Assembly: GCA_014621425.1 (NCBI GenBank)
Contig: JAANBB010000004.1
Location: 62,001 to 126,000 of the forward strand
Source: Cylindrodendrum hubeiense
Taxonomy: Eukaryota; Ascomycota; Sordariomycetes; Hypocreales; Nectriaceae
Length of the DNA stretch: 64,000 nt
Direction: 5' to 3'
Numbering within the stretch: the first letter of the stretch is position 1; each line of letters opens with the position of its first letter. The notes under the pieces are model-generated. The model did not search any database, had not been told where the DNA came from, and saw only the letters and a program-made list of their open reading frames with translations. Both the position numbers and the translations under genes were made by a program. Of this stretch, positions 23,703-34,500 are shown one piece after another.

Positions 23703-26700
23703 CGCCCCCCCAGCTGAAGCTGGCCACGATGAAGCTACTGTCTTTATGCTAAGTCTTCTTCCTTCAGTTCCCTCAGCTTTCTTTGGTCTAGCTGATCTAT
23801 AATATCTACTAGATCTAGCTAGTCTAGGCATTTCCTAAAGGCTATATTCGTGAGGGTCTTTGTAAGACCATCTGCAATCATCTGATCAGATGGTCTGAAT
23901 TCCACCCAGATCCTATCCCTTTAAGCTTCCTGTCTCAGCCAGTGATTATATATATCAACATACTATAGCTTTGTCTGTAGCTTATTGATGTTATTATATA
24001 CAAGCCGGATAGTCTGCTGGTTGTCACATTGAAGGAGGATCTTTTCTTCTTCCAGCTGGATCCCTAGCTCTTTGACTAGCCGGGAAATAAACATAGTTTC
24101 CTTAACTAACTGAGATAGGACTAGCAGCTCTATCTCGGTTGTTAATGTAGTGACTGTTTTCTGCTTATTTACTCACTATCTAATTATCCCTCTGAATAGC
24201 CTCATAACATAGACTTGGGAGCTTTTCCGGTCTTCTAGGTTGTCCGTGAAAGATGCGTTGCTAGCCATAAAGAAACTATTGTCTTGGCTAAATTAAAGGG
24301 CTAGATTCCTGGTCTTTCTAAGATATAGAAGGACCCTATCTATAGCTCGATAATGCTCAGGTCCTAAGTTTAAATTAAACCTAACTAGCAGAGAGATTAG
24401 GAACACTATATCTAGCCAAGTTATCATAACCGCATAAAGGATCGATCTGGTCTTTTATTAGTATTATTATATTGACAGAATTGTAGCTTGGCTGCTAGAC
24501 TGTCTTATAGCTTCCCTTTTTATTAGGATATTATGATATTGATTTAGGTCTTCTGTAAGGTTAGCTATCTTAGCCAAATAGGAAGATTAGGATAATCAGA
24601 TAAGTCTTTGTCTTTGGTCTTGTATAATCTCTATCCCTAGGAACTATTAAAGATTCTATCTATTAATCAGGTTATATTGACCTTTGAGTTTGGTAATGGT
24701 CTTCTAGACTTTCTGGGACCTATTCTTTTAATACACAAAGATAATATTATCTATATAGAAGAAAATAATAATCCCACCTCAGATCATATAGTAGGGCTTA
24801 TATAAGATAGGCTTAAAGCCTAGCTCTTAGAGTATAGCTATAAGCTCTTTCTATTAAAGGAGAGGGGATTCCTACAGCCTATATAGGGCTTTCTAAATTA
24901 GTAGGATCCTTCCAGTCTTTCTATATCTAGAGGGTATTTTCATTATAACTTAATAGTCTAGCTTAGTGTTAATAAAGGTATTAACTGTATTATATTATAT
25001 AAGGTCTAGGTTAAATCGGATAGTAATTATTATTAGGGTTCAGAATAATCTTCTAGCTAGGATTGTGGTGTAGGTCTCTTTATCTAGCCCTTTTAGTTAT
25101 TAGTCTCCACGGATAATTAGCTAGGTCTTATACTTAATAAATTGACTATACTTATTAAGCTTATAGATATAGACCTATATATAATTAAGGGTCTGTTTCT
25201 CTAGGGTTCTAGGATTATCTTAATCTATCTTAGTCTAAGATCCTATCTCCCTATAATTTTACAAGTAGTTTTATTTAGCCTATTTGAATTGGGTCCCTAT
25301 CGGATAATCTTATAGATCCTGATAGTGCTAAGGTAGCTTGGATAGTTAATTTTAATATATAGACCTAGGTTTCTTTAATATTTATTATAGCTTAGTTTTA
25401 TTAATAATCTTCCTATTAAAAATTCCTATTAGGCTAGCTAGTCTTCTAGTATTAAAGGTAGCCTTTTAGATGTTAGACTATTTAATTAAATAATCTTGTT
25501 TATCTAGTGACTTAGACTTGGCCTGGATTATTATAGCTAAAAGCCTAATTATTAGAAGAGATATAGGGGTTAATAATATCTTAGAGGTGTTAGGGACTCT
25601 GGAAGGGTCTCTATCAGATCTCACTCCTATCCCTAGTTTCTTTTAATTAATATTATTAGCCCTGGAAATCCCAGAATATATATTAATTTTAACTAGCTAA
25701 TTAGATTAATTTATTAAATAAGTTATTCCTATATTTTCTTTTTGATATGGGCTTAGATTATTATAGATATTTTCATTCTTATATAGACTTTCCCTATCTT
25801 AGGGCTAGTTAGTAACTAATTATTTTTCTAATAATAGATCTAACTAAGTCTCTTTCACTTAGTTAAGTAACTAATCTAGGTTATCCTTTAAGATCTTTAG
25901 TAGGTTATCTTTTAGGCTATTAATATCTTTATTAAATTAATTATCCTTATTAAAAATAATATCTCTAGTAATTAGGATCTTCCTAGTAATTAGGTTCTAG
26001 ATCCTATAGAGGTTTGTTAACTAGTATCTAATTAGATAGCTAATCCAGGCCTGAGAGTTTAATTATTATTTCTTATTATGACCCTTCTATATATCTTTGG
26101 TTATTGTAAAAGTCTTAGATCTGTAAACCTATAAGTAGTCTAGATAGGGGACCTTTAGAGCCTGGCTATATCTATCTTACTAGGTTATAGTTATATGGAA
26201 CTGGCTATAAGGGATATCCTAAATGTAAATGTATTTAGGGGTTTAGTTATATAGATAGATAGTAGTCTGATAGATCTTAATCTATAAATATAAGGGAAAT
26301 CAGAATCCTATCCTTATTATCCTAGTCTTAATCTTGATAATCTTTCTGGAGATCTTAGTATTATTATTCTAGGTAGTTATATCTATTATTATGGACTTTA
26401 TAATTATACTTATCTATATAAGGAATTAATATATTAATTAGGGCTGGTCTTTAGATCTTCCTAGGATTTCCCTATTATACTTAATAATTTATAGTTTGAT
26501 CTGGTATTATTAGATTAGATAATTAAAGAAGTTCTTAAATATAAGGATAAGATCTCTATACTTTTAAATCTTCAAATAATAATCCTAGATATAGCTAGAA
26601 TAGCGGTCTGTTATAAGGAGTAGACTAATATATCTAGTCAGATCCTCTTCTAGGTTATGGAAATTAATGGCTAGTCTTAGCTCAGGGCCTAATTCTAGGT

Positions 26701-28752
26701 CCCTAGGTCTCTGGCTAACCTGATACTTTATCTTTAATATATTATAGTTATTATATTTAATAGTTATAATCCTTTTAATCTAGGTTCTTATTACCTTCTA
26801 GACTAGCCTTTCAAGAACTTGAGGTCTCGGATAATCAAGTTATAGATATTATTATCTTATATCTTATTTAGCTTCTCTAGGCTGGGTTATTAAATTAAAC
26901 TAGCTATATTAGGTAGGGAAGGTGGTAATTATCTAATTATATAAAATATCTTCTATAATAAATTGGTTATATCGATCTATTAGATAATAGATAACTGACC
27001 TGACTATTATATAGAGATAATTGAAGACTAGGTATATATCTTATTAATAGTCTCTGTATTATAGTTATTATAGGGATACTAGGTTATAAGGGAAGTTAGG
27101 GTAATAGGCTATATTAGATAGATAAATAGGCTAGGGCCCTATTAATTTCTTGATTATAATATTAATCTAGCTATATCCTTATATAGTAATTTAATGTTTT
27201 CTAGTGATAAGGAAGTTATCTGCTCTAGCTAGTTAATATTTATTAAATTAGCTTAGCTAATTAAAGATGTGGATTATTACCCCTGAATCTAGGATAGCTA
27301 ATATCTATAAGGGATATCAGGTAGTAGGAAAGGTAGTCTTGGCTGTTATTATTATATTAGAATAGCTTCTAATATCCTAGTCTAGTTAATCTAACTAGTC
27401 TGATCTAGCTAACTTTCTTAGAGCTTTAACCTTATCCTTTAATTCTAGACGGGAAAGTTAGTATTTAATTATATCCTTTAATATAAAATTAAGTTTAAAC
27501 TATATAGGTATCTTGGAGAGGAATATATAATAGTAACTAGTTAAGTTATAGTAGGTATTATTATAGGCTTTATAGTAAGAGTTACTATTTTCTTTATCTT
27601 CCTTAGATTTCTTTGTCTTAGATTATTGTTTTTAGCTAGACTTATATTTCTTCGGGCTCTGGTTTGTCCTGGCTGTTTTGGGTAAGCTAGAGGGTCTGGA
27701 GGGTCTGGGTAATTGTAGGTCTTCTAGATCCAGGTTAGATTAGATAGCTAAATCCAGGTCTATTCTAAAGGTTAGACTAAAGGCCCCTCTTATAGCCCTG
27801 GTTATGGTCTGTTTAACTGGTTACTAGAGAGTTAGTTAATTAACTTTAGTTTATAGATCTTGGGTAGTCTCCTTTATTAATAGGGATTTCTCTTTAAGTT
27901 CTTTCTGATAGATTGAGTGATAGTTTGAGATCTAGTTCCCAAGAACTAGCTAGATAATCTTGTAAAGATTATTAAACTAGATAACTAGATTATCTAGTCC
28001 TCTGATCTTCTTATCTTGAGCTTTATAGAGAGTCTATTCCCAGTTAGTTATTTAGTAAGGATATTCCTTAATCCCCTTTAGGGCTAATATTAAGATCTTC
28101 TAGTATTTAGTCTAAATATTAGACTATTATTTTGAGATTGTGATATTAATACTATCTTGAAGGCTTATATACTAGGTCTTAAGATCCTTCCCGGGATAAA
28201 GAGCACTATCTATTAGTCCCTTGACTATAGTCTCGGTTATTCAGGTCTTTATATTATTAACTTATTATCTCTCTTACTTATAATCTCAAGTCTCTTAGTT
28301 ATAGTCCTTCTTTTCTAATAGGAATAGAGCCCTATCTATAGCTATCAATTTATTGATATATTAGGCTAGATAGTCCGGATCTATAGTCTCGGCTGTGTAT
28401 ATAGGGGTTAGGGTCTGACTAGACCCCTGACTATTAGACTATCAGGTCTGATAGGGTCTTTCAGGCTCGATCCGCTGTGGAGGAATTCGGCGGAAATAGG
28501 CTATAATTAGTGGCTTGATAGGATATTGTTTCTACTAGACTATTCTATCCGGGTTAACTAGGTCCCAGATTTGGGCTATATCTACCTTCCTTCTGAAGGC
28601 ATTATCCCATTCTTCCTAGTTATTTAAGGTCTCTAGGAAGACCTGCTTGTTAGATGTGGTATTTTTAGCTGATATTGCTGTCTTTGGAATAGATTGATAT
28701 TTATATCGTGATAGCTATATAGCTAGCTTTTCTAGTAAATAAGACTCTTAAT

Positions 28753-28956
28753 TGTTAGATCGTGTACGGCATATTCGATCAAATGGTCTTAATGCTCAAT
28801 AGAGTGTGAATTCAAAGCTAATGATTATATTGATCCTTGAGGGCCTCGGGCCCCTCTTTTCTGTGAGGGGTTTTATCTCTCAATCTCACACCCCTCTGAC
28901 TAAGACTAGGATATCGATATATCAGGGAGTTGCAGGAATCCGGTCTTAATCTAACA
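28753..28956 (-). repeat. 5' LTR of the Copia element
   Basis: 204 bp. It differs from the solo LTR at eight places, all transitions of both strand types and mostly in the left half (for example GTGGAT became GTGAAT and GCTGAT became GCTAAT). Confidence 0.93.
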
Positions 28957-29106
28957 TTTCTAACTCTAAGTCTCTGAACGATCTTCCGCCATAAACCAAT
29001 CCGAAACCTGATCATCACACTGAAGGCTGGAAAGAATCCGGTGAACTCCACTATATTATTCATATGTGTAAAGTAATAGTTCTAAATACCACCTGCATAA
29101 CCTTAA

Positions 29107-29710
29107 CTAAAAAGTGTGAAGGTAGTCACCAACGAACTTGGATCCCAGGCTGTGGACTTGATCAGCCAACTCACCTCCCCCAAAAGAGCCAGCAAGCTTC
29201 TTAGCCCATTCAGCAGCATTACCCTGCATAGTGGAGACAATGAACCGGTGCTTCGGACATCACGCGTTAGCAATTATCTTATGATTTTCAGGAAGGCTCT
29301 GCTTACTTGGTACATCTTGTTGTTTTTGTCATGAAGGACTGCCCAGCGGTTCTCACCCTTGGAATTCTGTCCATACTGGAACCGATCGGTAACGGTCACA
29401 AGCCAATCATCTAAGCCGATAACGTCAGAATATGGCCACAGACTTAGTAAGATTAAAACTTACCTCCATCCTTCTTGGCTCCAGGGATGTTGCTAATGTG
29501 CTGAGCGCTGGCTTCGTCCTTATAGAAGCTATCCTGGACGTAAACAAGGACCTTGGAATTGCCCTTGGAAGTGTTCTCAGCCATAACTATGTAGTATGTG
29601 GCCGTCTTGCTTCGCAAGGACTGGCTCCAGGAAATGGTCTGGACACCTTCCTCAGACTCTTCGTTATAAGGTCCGAAGCGGAGAACATCGTTGGCCTCAA
29701 TAGCAGACAT
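29107..29710 (-). CDS. Uncharacterised small protein, 155 aa
   Basis: Three exons (29710-29464, 29410-29307, 29223-29107) join in phase with consensus splice sites, giving about 155 residues; the phase agreement across two introns makes this a credible gene. I do not recognise the family. There is no signal peptide or membrane segment. The first half reads like a small beta-rich domain (RSKTATYYIVMAENTS, KVLVYVQDSF), the second contains DDWLVTVTDRFQYG and ENRWAVLHDKNNKMYQ, and the C-terminus is a predicted helix with a GGG turn. It lies 150 bp from the Copia element and is head-to-head with the giant tectonin gene, separated by the repeat cluster. Confidence 0.7.
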
Positions 29711-29837
29711 TGTGACTTGTTGATAACAGATGGTGACGAACGTAGGTGTTGCTTTGAAGAATGAAGAGTGTGAAGGTGTTGTGGTCGGTTTGTTTGTTCT
29801 CTTTGAAGAGATTTACCTTTCACCGTCAGTCTTGGAC

Positions 29838-29850
29838 TATTATATATACC
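29838..29850 (-). promoter_or_regulatory. TATA box of the 155-aa protein gene
   Basis: On the minus strand GGTATATATAATAG lies about 130 nt before the ATG at 29710, a normal distance for a fungal TATA box with a leader. Confidence 0.5.
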
Positions 29851-30008
29851 CCGTCAACGTCTTCGAGATGTACCTGTTCCCTTCTGCGATGGTTGATTCA
29901 TCCAAGAAACGTGGCTAATAATGGCACCATTAGGGATTAGAAGCATCTAGACTTCTCTAGACATCAATACATTGTCTCAGTTGTGTCCAGACCGGTCTGA
30001 ACATGCCT

Positions 30009-30098
30009 ACACCTGTAGTCTCTCGGTAAAGTCCGTGCGCCACTTCACCCAAAAAAAAACCCATGATCAGCTCGCCACTGGACGGCTTAGACATACTG
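30009..30098 (+). repeat. Dispersed repeat, copy A
   Basis: Contains the block AAAGTCCGTGCGCC, then a short A-rich segment, CAGCTCGCCACTGGACGG and TAGACATAC. The same block order recurs in copies at 30292-30498, 30646-30717 and 30718-30801. It has no coding capacity that I can see. Confidence 0.75.
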
Positions 30099-30291
30099 AA
30101 AGTCTCGTTTAATCCGGTCGCATTAGCGTGACCAATTCCTGTCTCATCCGGCATAAGTAGCCAGATAATTGGATGAACAAGAATATTTATGGGTATGTTT
30201 TGACTCTGTATGCATTTCTCTGCTACGCTAATGCAACCCAATTAATAAGAGAGATTCTACGGAGTACATACGGTAACTTCACCTGCACTAT

Positions 30292-30498
30292 CTACGCAAA
30301 GTCCGTGCGCCGCTACACCAAAACCCCTATACTCAGCTCGCCACTGTGTGGTCTAGACATAACTTCGCCTGCAGTAATCAACCTTCCATCACTTGTGAGC
30401 TGTAATATGTAGTTACTGCAGGCGAAGTTATGTCTAGACCACACAGTGGCGAGCTGAGTATAGGGGTTTTGATATAGCGGCGCATGGACTTTGCGTAG
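30292..30498. repeat. Long hairpin: 86-bp inverted repeat with 35-nt spacer
   Basis: The left arm is 30292-30377 and the right arm 30413-30498. The arms are reverse complements except for three positions, all transitions (for example CGTGCG versus CATGCG). Each arm carries one full unit of the dispersed repeat, ending TAGACATAACTTCGCCTGCAG at the loop side. The 35-nt loop (30378-30412) is unrelated. This could be a foldback or MITE-like element, or a local inverted duplication of one unit. No target duplication is apparent. Confidence 0.85.
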
Positions 30499-30645
30499 GG
30501 TATGCATTTGCATGCATAATAGGGGAACCGCATGTACTAGATACTTTCATTCTGGTCACGCTACTGCGGACTAAAAAGTGTCTTTACTTGTACGAGTGAG
30601 AGAAGTTGCGGAACGTCCGCCCCAACCCCTCGTGGGCTGAACGCT

Positions 30646-30717
30646 CAGTCCGTGCGCCTCTTTACGAAAAAGAAAAACCATCATCAGCTCGTAGCCACGG
30701 GGCGGCCTAGACATACA
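30646..30717 (+). repeat. Dispersed repeat, copy C
   Basis: Begins CAGTCCGTGCGCC and continues with an AAAA-rich segment, ATCATCAGCTCG, GGGGCGGCCTAGACATAC. It is a diverged relative of copies A and B, directly followed by copy D. Confidence 0.7.
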
Positions 30718-30801
30718 GAACTTCATCTGCAGTCTCTATACAAAGTCAGTGAACCGGTTTACTAAGAGAAACCAACTGTCATTAGTTCGCCGCTAGGCGG
30801 T
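30718..30801 (+). repeat. Dispersed repeat, copy D (most diverged)
   Basis: Begins AACTTCATCTGCAGTCTCTA, then AAAGTCAGTGAACC, an A-rich segment, ATTAGTTCGCCGCTAGGCGG. The block order matches the other copies, so C and D form a direct tandem of roughly 80-bp units. Confidence 0.55.
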
Positions 30802-31509
30802 ATAATTCAATAGCGTCAGGATCGAGCAAGTGAATCGCAACATCAATAGTCTACTAAACTAAGTTAGCATTTTGCCCGCCTTGGAACATCGGTCAAGCCC
30901 TACTCAGCCCTGAGAAAACGAACTGGATTGCCTAACACATCTCCGCTTGGTCCGCCTTGTGAATCTATCAACACGCGGACAATATGGACTCTCCTGAAGT
31001 GGCGCGTCTAGAACCGGTTCTACGTACTGTACATTCTACACCGCTAAACTCAGTGAGAACTTGAGAGTCCATTAGGTTTCGTATATGCAGAAATCAACAA
31101 AAGTGGCTGGAGGCAGCTTCTCCGGATTGTCACAAGCCCATTGGGCTTCCTCCTTCAGATGTGGTCGGGAAAGTGGCTTGACACGACATTCAGTCTAGAG
31201 AGTTAGGTCTCAAACAAAGTAGCATGATCGTAAATCATTGATGAATTAGTCTTGGAATCTTTGACAGTCTAGGCCTTCAACATCGGCCATTCAGCGCATG
31301 GCTTGTAGATAGGGGCGCAAGAGTGCGGGTCTTAAAGGGGCTCATGGAGAACAGAAATCTCATAGAACAAAGGATAAAATTCCACCTTGGCAAAATCAGA
31401 TTTATGCAGCCGATCAAGGGAAAATCTAACCCTTAAATATCATACCTTCTTACATCTTGATATACTTTGCGATAAAGTGTACTTCTCTGCTATCAGACAA
31501 CCAATTGTC
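30802..31509. other. Upstream region of the giant tectonin-domain gene
   Basis: About 700 bp without a supported gene, between the repeat cluster and the ATG at 31510. It should hold the promoter. I see no clear TATA box at a standard distance. Confidence 0.4.
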
Positions 31510-34500
31510 ATGGCGGGGGCTCCATCATCTGGCGGCAAAGGGACATCAGCTCCTCAGAAGGTCCGTAGGTGCCAATTTAGCAACAATTAAACTAACTCAC
31601 GCCTTCAATAGCCGCCTAATGTCAAAAAAGTCAAGCGTGTGAAGTTTGAAAACGGCCGCCCCGTCGAGTATTGGATTGAGGTTGAGGACAAGAAACCAGA
31701 GCCAGGTAAATACTGCCTCCTTTGTCAATTTTCCCCTTGAATTAGCATTAATAACATGTATGCCCAGCCAAGAAAGTACCAGCTTCAGCCCAACTTGCCA
31801 AGAAATTCGAGTTTGAAGATGACATCTCCATCGGAACTCTGTTCCCAAGCCTTAAGGACGGGCCATTTGACGCCATCAACCTCACCAAGACTAAGATATT
31901 TTGGTTATCCAAAGATGCGACACCTACCATAACGGCTGGCCTCTGGTTTCAAACCGACGTGAAATTCCGCGGTATCTTTCAGCCAATCACTGATGTTCTC
32001 CGGGACGTCTTTGGGCAAGAAAAACCAGGACTTCACCTCGCTGCGCATCTCGGCATTGCTGAGACGTGGTCGGATGAGCTCATTGCCTCTGGTTTTACAC
32101 TTCGCGGAAGTATCGAGGGCATTAACCGGGGATTTGGTGACTTTCTCACCTTTCGCAATGCAGGAGTCGAACTTCAGGTCGACCCCAGTAAGACTGGCAG
32201 CAAAAATCTGACCTCCCTGTACAGTTTCTTTGGGACTTTACATCTTCACGTTCCTAACTCTGTCGTTCCGCTGGTGTTGAACTATACTCTCCAGCCGCGT
32301 GCAGATACTTTGGATATCACCATGATGTTTGGGGACGGTATGAAATGGGCAAGTGTGTTTGGTGTCAAGGGTCTTGACGTGAGTTTCTCATTTTACAGTT
32401 GCCATCTAGATGAAGCTAACAGGATCAAAGCTGGATGAAGTGACATTTGTCACTACTTTGGTCAAGTCAGACATTCACAAGACTCTTGAGTTTTCAATAA
32501 ACGCTAAGTGGTCGCTCGGAGGTGTTCCCATCGAATTGACTGGCCACATCAAGAAGAGTAGTTCACCCTAAAGAAATCCAGGTATTTTAAGACAATGCTA
32601 ATAGATTATAGCCGGATCTTCTCTTCGCGCCTACATCAAGTCGCTGACCATGGATGACCTTAGAAAACTGTTCAATACACTGACTGGAAGTCATCTTGAG
32701 CCCACTGAACAGGACATCAGGTTCAATGATCTAACTCTAGATATCTCTGAGGGTCGTGTTGCCTTTTATGGTGAAGTCTGGGTCGACGGCCATCAAGTCG
32801 CAAAAGCAGAGGTTCTGGTCACTGTGGACGGTGTCAGAATATCCGGCAGCGTTGATGATCTTCATATCGGCGAAGATGTGCACATCAAGGAAGCCCAGTT
32901 GGAGCTCATTGTAGGCGACGTGAACAAACCAAAGGTGAACGAAGGCGTCGAAGACAAGGGTAAAGGTAAAGATGAACACACTGCTTCTCCACAGCCGAAG
33001 AATGAGGTGGTGGAAAAGTCGCAGAAGAAAGGGACCCCTGTTACTGCCGTCATCCGAGGAAATGTGGAAGTTAAAACCGACAACGTCAATCTTAAGTTCA
33101 AGATCGCAGCCGCGATCACAAAGCCAGCTAATGGCCCAGTCAGATACTTTGTTTATGGCCAGCTGGACTGCGAGAACTTTAGTATTGGAAAGATTTTGGG
33201 CAATGACATGGAGGAAGGTCACCCCATGGACCTTCAGCTGAGCAGTGTTACTCTTGTGGCTGCAAGTCATGACGGGATCAGTACGCAGGGTTTGAATGAG
33301 TCAAGGTTCCCTGTCACAAAGGGTGCGTTTGCTTCCCGTATATTTGTTGCTACCTGACGCTAACTCTGGCACAGGTGTTTTCTTGTGCGCGGAGCTCAAG
33401 TCTGTTCCATTTGTAGGGGATCTTTGCAGGTCCTCGGTACCGGAGGACAGATTTGTCCTTCAAGCAGGATACTCTTCTTTATCCGGCCTGAACATCAATA
33501 TCCTATTGCCAGAAAATATCAGGGTACGATATAAAAGACATGTTCTTTATCATGTACTTGGAACCAATGCTGACCAATATAGATCGAACTCTCGCCCAGC
33601 GTTGTTTCTGGTCCGTTGATTCTTTCGGTTAAGACAAAGCCTCACCTTGAGGTCGTGTTCGCCGCCAAACTTTGGGTCACGCCTGATGGTCAGAAAGAAC
33701 CCCTCGAGCTTACTCTTGCGCTTTCTGCCAATGAACTGCAGGCCGTGGCATACTGGTAAGTCACTGCTGACAATAAGGCAAACGACAGACTAATCTTCTG
33801 AATAGTGAAATGCAAGGCTGGTGGGACAATCCGTTGGATCTAAGTCCTCGGCTTAAGATTGGCCCACGCCTGACACTGGAAGTCGAAATCGATTATAAAC
33901 AATTCGTTTCCACTGGCATGCCATCTGGTCTCGGCTTCCAGGGCGGTTTCAAGGTCGACAATATCGATGACTATCTTCTAGCCTTCAATCTTGGCACCAA
34001 TCCAAAGGAAACTTTGATCGAGCTCAAGATTAGCAAATTGGACGAGGGCAAGGTAATTAATCTCGTCAATGCTGTAGCCCAAATCGACATCAAAAAGCCT
34101 GAACATCCAATACTCCGCTTTGAAGACGTCAACATCTACGCTAGCCCAATGGGTTGCGTTCTTGGATCGCAGACCTTCCCTCCTGGGTTTGTTGTTCAGG
34201 GTAAAGCATTTATTTTGGACAAGAAAGTCGAGATTGATTGTCGGATAGGAGAACAAGGTCTTAAACTCAAGGGCGAAATTGAGGGATTCAATCTGGGTCC
34301 TTTGGCCATCCAAGGTGGCAAGAGGGCCGATGGAACACGATCCAAGAATGCGCTTGTCGATCTTGAAATTACCAAAGAAAGACAGCATCTTGAAGTTAGC
34401 GGAAGCATCGCCCTCTGGGATCTGGAAGCCAGTGTTTTTGTTCTTGCTGAAAGCATGCCCGATCCGCAGCTAGAGTTCAACTTTGAGCTATCATGGAGTG

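Larger units (their letters stand above)
23499..28956 (-). mobile_element. Complete Ty1/Copia LTR retrotransposon, RIP-inactivated
   Basis: The element is 5,458 bp, with 204-bp LTRs at 23499-23702 and 28753-28956, both TGTT(G/A)GA..TCTAACA, and a perfect 5-bp target duplication TTTCT (23494-23498 and 28957-28961). Coding direction is minus, so the 5' LTR is on the right. A gag-like block (WEEWDNAFRRKVDIAQIWD) reads near 28570; a reverse-transcriptase block with FYIDNII (the YVDD motif mutated) near 24745; and an RNase H block (ILLQCDNQQTIRLVYNNI) near 23990. That order fits Copia. A polypurine tract (CTGGGGGGG on the minus strand) abuts the 3' LTR. The interior is extremely AT-rich with stops throughout, so it is dead. 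Confidence 0.95.

Noticed and set aside
30009..30801. CRISPR-like array
   Set aside because: Units are diverged, irregularly spaced and one is inverted; the genome is fungal.
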